Below, piece by piece: positions 1 to 7,091 of a DNA stretch of 9,464 bases (its first letter is position 1; each line of letters starts with the position of its first letter). The DNA is from JBIOUF01 sp044866695 (lineage in GTDB: Bacteria; Actinomycetota; Actinomycetes; Propionibacteriales; Nocardioidaceae): contig JBIOUF010000012.1 in assembly GCA_044866695.1 (NCBI GenBank), positions 1 through 9,464 of the forward strand, given 5' to 3'. Below the pieces are notes generated by a model. It was not told the origin of the DNA. It made no database searches and saw only the letters and a list, made by a program, of their open reading frames with translations. Made by a program: the position numbers and the translations under genes.

Positions 1-54
1 CGCCGGCGTAGCTGCAGGCATCGGCCACAAGCGCAGGTTCCTGCGGGCATCGGG

Positions 55-993
55 TCAGAACCCCAGGCGGCGCAGCTGTCTGGGGTCGCGCTGCCAGTCC
101 TTGGCGACCTTGACGTGCAGGTCGAGGTAGACCGGCGTGCCGAGCAGCGCCTCGATGGACCGACGTGCCGTGGAGCCGACCTCGCGGAGCCGGGCGCCGC
201 GGTGGCCGATGACGATGCCCTTCTGGGACGACCGCTCGACGAACAGGTTGGCGTGCACGTCCAGCAGCGGGGCGGCGTCGGGGCGGCCGGGGCGCAGCCC
301 CATCTCCTCGACCACGACCGCGATCGAGTGCGGCAGCTCGTCGCGGACGCCCTCCAGCGCCGCCTCGCGCACCAGCTCGGCGACCAGGGTCTCCTCGGGG
401 GTGTCGGTGAGCTCGCCCTCGGGGTAGAGCGGCGGCCCCTCGGGCAGCCGGGCCACCAGCAGGTCGGCGAGCAAGCCCACCTGGTCGCCGGCGACGGCGG
501 AGACCGGCACCACCTCGGCCCAGGGCAGGCCCACCTGCTCCCCGAGCCCCGAGACGTCCAGCAGGTGCTCGGCGATGCGCGCGGGCCCGACCAGGTCGGT
601 CTTGGTGGCCACCGCGACGACGGCGCTGCCGGAGGCACGTCGCGCCTTCGCCAGCTCGGCGGCCAGGTACCGGTCACCGGGCCCCACCCGCTGGTCGCAC
701 GGGAAGCACGCCGCGACCACGTCCACCTCGCCCCAGGTGGCGCGGACCAGGTCGTTCAGCCGCTCGCCCAGCACGGTGCGCGGCCGGTGCAGGCCGGGAG
801 TGTCGACCACGACCAGCTGCGCGTCCGGGCGGTGCACCACGCCGCGCACGACGGTGCGGGTGGTCTGCGGGCGCGACGAGGTGATGGCCACCTTGGCGCC
901 GACCAGGACGTTGGTCAGCGTGGACTTCCCGGCGTTGGGCCGGCCGACGAAGCAGGCGAAGCCGCTGCGGAAGCCGTCGGGACGCCCGGTCAC
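55..993 (-). CDS. era: GTPase Era, ribosome (30S) assembly factor
   Basis: Era binds the 3' end of 16S rRNA and acts late in 30S subunit assembly, in the cytoplasm and at the inner membrane. The 312-residue product has normal family length. G1 is GRPNAGKST (residues 17-25), G3 is DTPG (64-67), G4 is TKTD (130-133, in place of the textbook NKxD) and G5 is SA (165-166). A C-terminal KH domain has its GxxG loop at 263-266 (GHRG) in the stretch GIVIGHRGARL, and the protein ends in the Era-typical DWQRDPRQLRRLGF. The start is a GTG at 993; no clear Shine-Dalgarno is visible, and the gene lies 12 bases after the methyltransferase stop, so it is probably read from the same transcript. In related genomes era directly follows the cdd-like gene; here two lipid genes intervene. 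Identification is essentially certain; the exact start is slightly less so. Confidence 0.97.
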   Translation of the reverse strand: MTGRPDGFRSGFACFVGRPNAGKSTLTNVLVGAKVAITSSRPQTTRTVVRGVVHRPDAQLVVVDTPGLHRPRTVLGERLNDLVRATWGEVDVVAACFPCDQRVGPGDRYLAAELAKARRASGSAVVAVATKTDLVGPARIAEHLLDVSGLGEQVGLPWAEVVPVSAVAGDQVGLLADLLVARLPEGPPLYPEGELTDTPEETLVAELVREAALEGVRDELPHSIAVVVEEMGLRPGRPDAAPLLDVHANLFVERSSQKGIVIGHRGARLREVGSTARRSIEALLGTPVYLDLHVKVAKDWQRDPRQLRRLGF

Positions 994-1005
994 GCGCGTC
1001 GGACG

Positions 1006-2304
1006 TCAGCTCAGCCAGGTGGGCCGGAGCGGGAACGACGCCTCGCCCGCGTCGTCGGTGCGCACGGCGAGCACCTGGTGCAGCTGGATCTCGTTGCGCT
1101 CGAACCCGATCCGCGACCCGGCCAGGTAGAGCCCCCACACCTTGGCGGTGCCCTCGCCGACCTCGGCGACGCAGGCGTCCCAGCTCGCCTCGAGGTTGCG
1201 GGCCCAGGCGTCGCAGGTCAGCGCGTAGTGCTCGCGCAGGTTCTCCTCGTGGCGCACCTCGAGGCCGGCGTCCTGGATCTCGGTGATGATCCGCCCCGAC
1301 CCGGTCAGCTCGCCGTCGGGGAACACGTACCGGTCGATGAACTGGCCGGCCGGCTGGTGCCGGTTGTGCGCACGGGTGATGCAGTGGTTCAGCAGCCGCC
1401 CGCCGGGACGCAGCCGGTCGCGGAGGAAGCCGAAGTACGCCGGGTAGTTGCGCACCCCGATGTGCTCGGTGAGGCCGATGGAGCTGACCGCGTCGAAGCC
1501 GCCCTCGGGCACGTCTCGGTAGTCGCCGTGCCGGACCTCGGCGACGTCGTCTACTCCGTCGCGCTTGATCGCCTCCTGCGCCCAGGTCGCCTGCGCCCGC
1601 GACAGCGTGACCCCGATCGCGGTCACGCCGTACCGCTTCACCGCGTGCCGCACCATCCCGCCCCAGCCGCTGCCGACGTCGAGCAGCCGCATCCCCGGCC
1701 GCAGTCCCAGCTTGCGGCAGACCAGGTCGAACTTCTCCTCCTGCGCCTGCTCCAAGGTGGCGTCGGCGGTGGGGTAGACGGCACAGGTGTAGGCCATCGA
1801 GGGCCCCAGCACCAGCTCGTAGAACCGGTTGGACACGTCGTAGTGGTGGGAGATCACCTCGGCGTCCCGGCTCCGGGAGTGCCGCAGCCCCTCCACCAGC
1901 CGGCGCCACCGCGGCACCGCCTCCTGGGGCGGGGGCGGCGGTGGCACCAGGTTGGCCAGGCCCAGGCTGCGGACCAGGGCCACCAGCTCCCCCGGGCGGG
2001 GGGTGCGGAACCGCATGTTGTCCTTGAGCAGGGCCAGCGCGGCGTACGGGTTGCCCGGGTGCACGCCGGAGAGCTCGAGGTCGCCGCTGACATAGGCGCG
2101 CGCCATCCCGAGGTCGCCCGGTGCGGCGAGCAGGTAGGACAGGCCTCGCGGGCTGGCCAGGTGCAGCCGGACCGCGGAGTCCTCGGGCCCGGTGGCGCTG
2201 CCGTCGTACGCGGTGAACCGGACCGGCACGGGCACGGCGAGCAGCTGGTCGACCGCCCGCGCGATGGGTAGCGGCCGCGTGGCGGCCGGAGGGGAGCTGC
2301 TCAT
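1006..2304 (-). CDS. tmsB: SAM-dependent fatty-acyl methyltransferase (CFA-synthase family), probable 10-methylene-acyl synthase TmsB/UfaA1-like
   Basis: This 432-residue protein belongs to the cyclopropane-fatty-acyl-phospholipid synthase family. SAM motif I is LLDVGSGWGG (207-216). Residues matching the bicarbonate-binding active site of E. coli Cfa are present: C174 (in AYTC), E280 (in GLTEH), H307 and I309 (in NHCIT), and Y360. The N-terminal lipid-binding domain (about 1-120) is joined to the catalytic domain by a run of six prolines (121-126). The start is an ATG whose ATGA overlaps the TGA of the FAD gene by 4 bases, so the two are translationally coupled. The family fact that matters is that CFA-like enzymes paired with an FAD oxidoreductase (TmsA/BfaA) in actinobacteria add a 10-methylene group to oleoyl phospholipids on the way to 10-methylstearate, rather than forming a cyclopropane. 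That pairing is seen here; product specificity is inferred. The alternative is an ordinary cyclopropane synthase. Confidence 0.88.
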   Translation of the reverse strand: MSSSPPAATRPLPIARAVDQLLAVPVPVRFTAYDGSATGPEDSAVRLHLASPRGLSYLLAAPGDLGMARAYVSGDLELSGVHPGNPYAALALLKDNMRFRTPRPGELVALVRSLGLANLVPPPPPPQEAVPRWRRLVEGLRHSRSRDAEVISHHYDVSNRFYELVLGPSMAYTCAVYPTADATLEQAQEEKFDLVCRKLGLRPGMRLLDVGSGWGGMVRHAVKRYGVTAIGVTLSRAQATWAQEAIKRDGVDDVAEVRHGDYRDVPEGGFDAVSSIGLTEHIGVRNYPAYFGFLRDRLRPGGRLLNHCITRAHNRHQPAGQFIDRYVFPDGELTGSGRIITEIQDAGLEVRHEENLREHYALTCDAWARNLEASWDACVAEVGEGTAKVWGLYLAGSRIGFERNEIQLHQVLAVRTDDAGEASFPLRPTWLS

Positions 2305-3671
2305 CGACGTCTCACCGCCTTGTCGTAGAGGTCGGTCAGCCGGCCGCCGGGGTCGGTGGCCCGCCTGACCTCGGCCAGGTTGGAAGTGTTGTAGAGCCGT
2401 GCGAACGTCTCCTGGTCGTAGTACGCGTCGGAGTACAGCGACTTGTGGCCGCCGAGCTCGGTGACCTTCGCCTCGACGGCCCGGTTGACGTCGCCGTCGC
2501 AGTGCCCGGGGGCGATGTGGAGGGTCCCCCAGAACCCGGCGTTGACGTAGGTGGTGCCGGGAACCAGCGGGTACGACGGCCAGGCGGTGTCGCGGCGCAG
2601 CCGCAGCGGGCACAGCCACACCGGCCTCAGCCCGACCTCCTGGTCGAACCAGCGCAGGAAGTCCGGCAGCCGGCCGATCGGCACCTCGACGTCCTGGATC
2701 ACCCGCTCGCGCGGCGCGCGCCCCTTGCGTGCGTCCAGCCGGCGGACCACCCCGACCCGCTGGTCCAGGCCGACCAGCCGCTGGTAGACGTCGCTGCGCC
2801 GCCACCGCCTGGGCCACAGGCGCCGCACCCGGGGGTCGTGCAGCCCGAACGCGCCGGAGCACCAGAACCAGTCGGTGTCCCACCGCCACAGGTAGTCGTG
2901 GGTGGTGAGCCGGTCGCCCTCACGCCGCTGCAGCGACCGGTAGTAGATCTCCTGGCCGGTGTAGTCGCTGGTGGGCAGCGCGCCGGGCTCGCCGTCGGTC
3001 CAGGTGGCCACGGTGAGGTAGGACTCGGCCGGGTCGAACATCACCGCGTCCACCGCGTCGACCCGGCGCCCGTCCCAGGCGCGGTCGTCGACCACCCGGG
3101 CGACCGCCCCGGCCAGGTCGGCGAGGTCGTCGAAGCGCAGGTGCCGCAGCTCGACGTACGGCGGCACGGCCTCCAGCTCGATCCGCAGCCGCGTCGCGTA
3201 GCCCAGGGAGCCGTAGGAGTTGGGGAAGGCGTCGAAGAGCCGGTCGCCGGGCTTGGCCGCCACCACCTCGCCGGCGCCGGTCAGCACGTCCATCTCCAGG
3301 ACCGACTCGTGCGGCAGCCCGTTGCGGAACGACGTCGACTCGATGCCCAGCCCGGTCACCGCCCCACCCAGCGTGATCGTGCGCAGCTGCGGCACCACCA
3401 GCGGCATCAGCCCGTGCGGGAGGGTCGCGTCGACCAGGTGCTCGTAGGTGCACATGCCCTGGACGTCGGCGGTGCGCTGCACGGGGTCGACCTCGACGAC
3501 ACCACGCAGGCCCGAGACGTCCAGGCCCGGCACGTCCACCTCCGAGCGGGCCCGGAACAGGTTGGTGGTCGGCTTGGCCAGCCGCACCGGCATCCCCGGC
3601 GGGATGGCGGCGTACGACGCCTGCAGGGTGCGCACCGCCGCGGCATGCGCGTCCCACCCCACACCGGTCAT
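2301..3671 (-). CDS. tmsA: FAD-binding oxidoreductase, probable 10-methylene-acyl reductase TmsA/BfaA-like
   Basis: This 456-residue FAD_binding_4 (PCMH-type) protein resembles the DHCR24/Diminuto group of flavin reductases. The FAD-contacting stretch TITLGGAVTGLGIESTS lies at 98-114, and the second conserved FAD-domain block NSYGSLGYATRL at 151-162. The C-terminal half is rich in W and Y (for example DYLWRWDTDWFW, 259-270), as in the C-terminal domain of such enzymes. Its partner, overlapping by 4 bases, is the CFA-type methyltransferase. In actinobacteria this pair makes 10-methyl branched fatty acids, with this protein reducing the methylene intermediate, probably with NAD(P)H, at the membrane face. 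The ATG at 3671 fits the family N-terminus (HAAAVRTLQASYAAIP). A GTG two codons upstream (3677) has slightly better spacing to a weak GGGTCGG and cannot be excluded. The gene lies 79 bases after the cdd-like gene, the largest gap between 55 and 6998. The third gene often linked elsewhere (tmsC) is not in this window. Confidence 0.86.
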   Translation of the reverse strand: MTGVGWDAHAAAVRTLQASYAAIPPGMPVRLAKPTTNLFRARSEVDVPGLDVSGLRGVVEVDPVQRTADVQGMCTYEHLVDATLPHGLMPLVVPQLRTITLGGAVTGLGIESTSFRNGLPHESVLEMDVLTGAGEVVAAKPGDRLFDAFPNSYGSLGYATRLRIELEAVPPYVELRHLRFDDLADLAGAVARVVDDRAWDGRRVDAVDAVMFDPAESYLTVATWTDGEPGALPTSDYTGQEIYYRSLQRREGDRLTTHDYLWRWDTDWFWCSGAFGLHDPRVRRLWPRRWRRSDVYQRLVGLDQRVGVVRRLDARKGRAPRERVIQDVEVPIGRLPDFLRWFDQEVGLRPVWLCPLRLRRDTAWPSYPLVPGTTYVNAGFWGTLHIAPGHCDGDVNRAVEAKVTELGGHKSLYSDAYYDQETFARLYNTSNLAEVRRATDPGGRLTDLYDKAVRRR

Positions 3672-3693
3672 GCGCACAAGGTACCGACCCCGC

Positions 3694-3712
3694 GCCCGGG
3701 CCGGCGCCCGGG
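3694..3712 (-). other. Hairpin in the 79-base gap before the FAD oxidoreductase gene
   Basis: CCCGGG (3695-3700) and CCCGGG (3707-3712) form a six-base-pair all-GC stem around CCGGCG in the gap between the cdd-like gene and tmsA. The same gap has the direct repeat GTGGTCAGG at 3732-3740 and 3747-3755, the second copy covering the cdd-like stop codon. The hairpin could attenuate or process the transcript at the junction between conserved cluster and lipid module; GC-rich DNA makes such stems common by chance. Confidence 0.35.
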
Positions 3713-3750
3713 GCTCAGGGGACGGGGTCTCGTGGTCAGGGGTGCGGTGG

Positions 3751-4128
3751 TCAGGTGCTGGTGGCCTCCGCGACCGACCCGTCCGGTCCGGCCCGCAGCA
3801 CGGTGACGCCGGGGCCGGCGAAGTCGCGGACCACGGCGAGGTCCTCCTCGGCCACCGACCCGGCCTCGCCGAGCACCGCCACCGCCTCGAGACCCGTGGC
3901 GCCCGCGCAGACCGCCATCGCGACCACGACGCCGACCGCGGAGACCCGCAGCGACGGCAGGGCGACGGTCGCTCCGGCGTAGGTGCGGCCGTCGGTGTCC
4001 CGGGCGCAGGCACCCTCGGCCGCGCGGGCCCGGCCGCGGGTCGACCGGGCCAGGACCAGCAGCTTGTGGTCCTCCAGTGCCAGCCCCGCCCCGCGGGGCC
4101 GGTCCGGTGCCTCCGACGGGTCAGCCAT
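3751..4128 (-). CDS. Cytidine deaminase-like protein lacking zinc and catalytic residues (Rv2365c-type)
   Basis: This 125-residue protein occupies the slot that in actinobacteria lies between the CBS/CorC gene and era and is often labelled cytidine deaminase (Rv2365c in M. tuberculosis). The deaminase outline is recognisable: GRTYAGATVALPSL (47-60) lines up with the R-TYTGCNVENAS strand of true Cdd, AVAVLGE (82-88) with the following strand, and SVAEEDLAVVRDFAG (91-105) with PCGxCRQVLAEFG. However, the CAE motif is replaced by VSAV around residues 62-65, and both cysteines of PCxxC are absent (SVAEE). No zinc site can be formed, so catalysis is not expected. It overlaps the CBS gene by 8 bases (4121-4128) and is clearly co-translated with it. 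A binding or scaffolding role beside PhoH, YbeY and Era is plausible but inferred. Existence of the gene is well supported; its function is unknown. Confidence 0.85.
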   Translation of the reverse strand: MADPSEAPDRPRGAGLALEDHKLLVLARSTRGRARAAEGACARDTDGRTYAGATVALPSLRVSAVGVVVAMAVCAGATGLEAVAVLGEAGSVAEEDLAVVRDFAGPGVTVLRAGPDGSVAEATST

Positions 4129-5455
4129 GGGACACGCCCTGCTCCGCCTCGGCGTCCGCCGGGTGCTGCTCGGCGGCGGCCCGGCTGACCAGGACGGTGC
4201 CGATGCGGTTGCGTCGCCCCGCCGGCGCCTCTGCCTCGAACCGGAGGCCGTCGACCTCGACGACCGAGCCGGCGATCGGCACCCGGCCGAGGTGCTTGGC
4301 CATCAGGCCGCCCACGGAGTCGACGTCGTCGTCGTCGATGGCCACCCCGCATACCTCGACCAGGTCGTCGACCGGGAACCGGGAGCTGACCCGCACGACG
4401 CCCTGGGCCAGGTGCGTCACCTCGTCGCCGGCCTGGTCGTACTCGTCGGCGATCTCGCCCACGATCTCCTCCAAGATGTCCTCGATGGTCACCACGCCGG
4501 CCGTGCCGCCGTACTCGTCGACGACCACCGCCACGTGCTTGCGCTCGGCCTGCATCTCCCGCAGCAGCGCGTCGACCGGCTTGGAGTCCGGCACGAACAT
4601 CACCGGACGCATGACGCTCTCCACCCGCTCGGTGGACTCGGCCTCGTGGTTGTCGAAGACCCGCTTGATGATGTCCTTGAGGTAGGCGACGCCCACCACG
4701 TCGTCGAGGTTGTCGCCGACCACCGGGATGCGGCTGAACCCGCTGCGCAGCGCCAGTGACATCGCCTGCCGCAGCCGCTTGCTGCGCTCGATGAACACCA
4801 CGTCGGTGCGCGGCACCATCACCTCGCGGGCGATGGTGTCGCCGAGCTCGAAGACCGAGTGGATCATCCGCCGCTCGCCGGACTCGATGACCTGGCTCGC
4901 CTCGGCCAGGTCGACCAGCTCGCGGAGCTCGGCCTCGGACGCGAACGGGCCCTCGCTGAAGCCGCGGCCCGGGGTGATCGCGTTCCCGACGATGATCAGC
5001 AGCTGCGGCAGCGGCCCGAGCACCCTGGTCAGCGCCAGCACCGGTCCCGCGGACGCCAGCGCGACGCGTTCGGCGTGCTGCCGGCCGACCGTGCGCGGAC
5101 CGACCCCGATCACCACGAACGACACCACCAGCATCACCGCGACGGCGGTCACCGCGCCCGCCCAGGCGGTGTCCAGCGGCAGGCCGGCCGGGTCGCCGGC
5201 CACGAGCACCTCGGTGACCAGGACGATCGCGGTGATCTCGCACAGCATCCGCATGAACAGCGCGGTGTTGAGGTACCTCGGCGGGTCCTCGGCGATGGAC
5301 CGCAGCCGCCTGGCGCCCGAGCGGCCGTCGGCGACCAGCTGGTCGGCCCGGACCTTGGAGATCGCCGCCAGCGCCGCGTCCGCGCTGCTGAACAGTCCGG
5401 CCACCAGCACGAGCACCGTCGCGGAGACCAGCAGCCAGGTGTCGCCCGGGTTCAC
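4121..5455 (-). CDS. Hemolysin C/CorC-family membrane protein (CNNM + CBS pair + CorC_HlyC)
   Basis: This 444-residue integral membrane protein has three parts. The N-terminal CNNM (DUF21) domain spans about 1-190, with hydrophobic segments near 7-30, 65-87, 100-118 and 135-158. A pair of CBS domains follows (about 210-270 and 278-335), containing the family signature VVDEYGGTAGVVTIEDILEE (311-330). A CorC_HlyC domain lies at about 345-425. Relatives are linked to Mg2+/Co2+ transport or efflux, with CBS domains that bind nucleotide; the old name hemolysin is misleading. The start is a GTG at 5455 whose GTGA overlaps the ybeY stop by 4 bases, giving MNPGDTWLL directly before the first membrane helix. 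Position between ybeY and the cdd-like gene matches Rv2366c in M. tuberculosis. The family assignment is secure; the transported ion cannot be read from the sequence. Confidence 0.94.
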   Translation of the reverse strand: MNPGDTWLLVSATVLVLVAGLFSSADAALAAISKVRADQLVADGRSGARRLRSIAEDPPRYLNTALFMRMLCEITAIVLVTEVLVAGDPAGLPLDTAWAGAVTAVAVMLVVSFVVIGVGPRTVGRQHAERVALASAGPVLALTRVLGPLPQLLIIVGNAITPGRGFSEGPFASEAELRELVDLAEASQVIESGERRMIHSVFELGDTIAREVMVPRTDVVFIERSKRLRQAMSLALRSGFSRIPVVGDNLDDVVGVAYLKDIIKRVFDNHEAESTERVESVMRPVMFVPDSKPVDALLREMQAERKHVAVVVDEYGGTAGVVTIEDILEEIVGEIADEYDQAGDEVTHLAQGVVRVSSRFPVDDLVEVCGVAIDDDDVDSVGGLMAKHLGRVPIAGSVVEVDGLRFEAEAPAGRRNRIGTVLVSRAAAEQHPADAEAEQGVSHG

Positions 5456-5916
5456 CGGCGCCCGCCCCGCCAGGCGTCCAGCAGCCTGCCCTGCAGCCCG
5501 AACATCTCGGCGCGCTCGTCGGGCTCGGCATGGTCGTAGCCGAGCAGGTGCAAGATGCCGTGCACGGTGAGCAGGTCGACCTCGTCCGCGGCGGGGTGCC
5601 CGGCCTCGGCGGCCTGACGCTCGGCGACGGCGACGCACAGCACGAGGTCGCCGAGCACTCCCTCCTCCGGGTCCTCGTCGAGGAGGCCTGGCCGCAGCTC
5701 GTCCATCGGGAACGCCAGCACGTCGGTGGACCCGGTCGCGTCCATCCAGCGGGTGTTGAGCTCGGTCATCGTGGGCTCGTCGACCAGCTTGACGCACAGC
5801 TCGGCCTGGGGGTGCACGCGCATCCGGTCCAGCACGAACCGGCTCAGTGTCGAGAGCCGGCGGGCGTCCACGCCGTCGACGTCCGAGCCGGACTCGTCGA
5901 GCACCTCGATGCTCAC
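5452..5916 (-). CDS. ybeY: Endoribonuclease YbeY, rRNA maturation factor
   Basis: YbeY is a zinc-dependent single-strand endoribonuclease implicated in 16S rRNA 3'-end maturation and ribosome quality control. The 154-residue product has normal length. It contains the conserved STDVLAFPM (63-71) and the zinc-binding HGILHLLGYDH (119-129) with its three histidines. The start is a GTG at 5916 whose GTGA overlaps the phoH stop by 4 bases, and the stop overlaps the CBS-gene start in the same way, so phoH, ybeY and the CBS gene form a translationally coupled chain. No strong Shine-Dalgarno precedes the GTG, which fits reinitiation after phoH. PhoH-YbeY adjacency is one of the most conserved pairings in bacteria and supports a joint role in RNA metabolism. 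High confidence. Confidence 0.97.
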   Translation of the reverse strand: MSIEVLDESGSDVDGVDARRLSTLSRFVLDRMRVHPQAELCVKLVDEPTMTELNTRWMDATGSTDVLAFPMDELRPGLLDEDPEEGVLGDLVLCVAVAERQAAEAGHPAADEVDLLTVHGILHLLGYDHAEPDERAEMFGLQGRLLDAWRGGRR

Positions 5917-6998
5917 CCTCGGTGCCCGCGCCCGCCCCGATGCCGCTCCAGGTCCGGCCCGGTGATGGGAGCCGCGGCCCTGGCCGGGCCGCCGCCCTGG
6001 CCGGTGCCATGGACCGTGCCCTGAACCGTGCCCTGGACGGCCTCGTAGGAGTCGTAGGCCGCCACGATGTGCCCGACCAGCTTGTGGCGGACGACGTCGT
6101 GGCTGGTCAGCCGGTTGAACGAGACGTCCTCGATGCCGGTCAGGATGCTCTCCACGACCCGCAGCCCGGACCGGACGCCGGCGGGCAGGTCGACCTGGGT
6201 CACGTCGCCGGTGACGACGATCTTGGAGCCGAACCCGAGCCTGGTCAGGAACATCTTCATCTGCTCCGGCGAGGTGTTCTGCGCCTCGTCGAGGATGATG
6301 AAGGCGTCGTTGAGGGTGCGCCCCCGCATGTAGGCCAGCGGCGCGACCTCGATCGTCCCCGCGGCGAGCAGCTTGGGGATCGTCTCGGGGTCGAGCATGT
6401 CGTGCAGGGCGTCGTAGAGCGGGCGCAGGTAGGGGTCGATCTTCTCGCTGAGCGTGCCCGGCAGGTAGCCGAGCCACTCTCCCGCCTCGACCGCCGGCCG
6501 GGTGAGGATGATCCGGTTGACCAGCTTGGAGGTGAGCGCCTGCACGGCCTTCGCCATGGCCAGGTAGGTCTTGCCCGTGCCGGCCGGGCCGATGCCGAAC
6601 ACCACCGTGTGCTTGTCGATCGCGTCGACGTACCGCTTCTGGTTCAGCGTCTTGGGCCGGATGGTCCGCCCGCGGTTGGACAAGATGTTGAGGCTGAGCA
6701 CCTCCGCCGGTCGCTCCTTGGTCTCCATGCGCAGCATGCCGACCGCGCGCTCGACCGTCTCGGTGGTCAGCGGCTGGCCGGTGCGGATGATGGTGACCAG
6801 CTCGTCGAGGAGCCGCTCCGCCAGGGCCACCTCGGCGGAGTCGCCGCGGAGCGTGACCTGGTTGCCACGGACGTGGATGTCGGCCTCGAACGCCTTCTCG
6901 ATCAGCGACAGGTGCTCGTCGCGGGGGCCCAGCAGGGAGACCATGTCGATGCTGCTCGGCACCACGATGGTGTGCTGGGGATGGTCGTCGTAGCTCAT
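5913..6998 (-). CDS. phoH: PhoH family ATPase / putative RNA helicase
   Basis: PhoH proteins are P-loop ATPases with RNA-helicase-like activity, functionally tied to YbeY. This 361-residue protein has an N-terminal KH-like region (about 10-90), Walker A GPAGTGKT (137-144), Walker B FIILDEAQ (233-240), and the family block GRTIRPKTLNQKRYVDAID (110-128). The C-terminal tail after about 320 is low-complexity (VQGTVQGTVHGTGQGGG), encoded by a 12-bp tandem repeat. I place the start at the ATG at 6998 (MSYDDHPQHTIVVPSS) because family proteins have only some 12-20 residues before this strand. The extra 17 codons from an upstream in-frame ATG at 7049 use AGG, CCA and GAT, codons unlike the rest of the gene, and have no Shine-Dalgarno. 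An AGG six bases before 6998 is a weak ribosome site. The 7049 start (378 residues) remains possible. Confidence 0.94.
   Translation of the reverse strand: MSYDDHPQHTIVVPSSIDMVSLLGPRDEHLSLIEKAFEADIHVRGNQVTLRGDSAEVALAERLLDELVTIIRTGQPLTTETVERAVGMLRMETKERPAEVLSLNILSNRGRTIRPKTLNQKRYVDAIDKHTVVFGIGPAGTGKTYLAMAKAVQALTSKLVNRIILTRPAVEAGEWLGYLPGTLSEKIDPYLRPLYDALHDMLDPETIPKLLAAGTIEVAPLAYMRGRTLNDAFIILDEAQNTSPEQMKMFLTRLGFGSKIVVTGDVTQVDLPAGVRSGLRVVESILTGIEDVSFNRLTSHDVVRHKLVGHIVAAYDSYEAVQGTVQGTVHGTGQGGGPARAAAPITGPDLERHRGGRGHRG
6004..6039 (-). repeat. 12-bp tandem repeat (three units) in the phoH 3' end
   Basis: Three adjacent 12-base units of the form GTGCCNTGRACS (plus-strand reading: GTGCCATGGACC, GTGCCCTGAACC, GTGCCCTGGACG) lie inside phoH. 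On the coding strand they give the peptide repeat VQGT/VQGT/VHGT in the C-terminal tail. The unit length is a multiple of three, so copy number can change without breaking the frame. Confidence 0.8.
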
Positions 6999-7091
6999 GG
7001 AGGGCCTGGTGGCCGGCCTCCCGGGATCCGAGGATGGGGACGGCTCCATCGTACGGGAGGGGCGGCCGGGCAGGCCGCGGCATTTCCCCGG

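Noticed and set aside
115..2271. A very long plus-strand open frame (718 codons) opposite era and the methyltransferase.
   Set aside because: It is the antisense shadow of two well-identified genes in GC-rich DNA; its translation is low-complexity, rich in G, R, H and V, and shows no recognisable domain.
2445..3806. A long plus-strand open frame opposite the FAD oxidoreductase.
   Set aside because: Antisense shadow of a gene with clear FAD-domain motifs; its composition is typical of shadow frames.
3751..4128. Annotation of the small gene as an active cytidine deaminase (cdd).
   Set aside because: The CAE and PCxxC zinc and catalytic residues are all missing, so a catalytic name would be misleading.
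6999..7049. A longer PhoH N-terminus starting at the ATG at 7049.
   Set aside because: The added codons include AGG, CCA and GAT, atypical for this gene, and there is no Shine-Dalgarno; kept as an alternative but not chosen.
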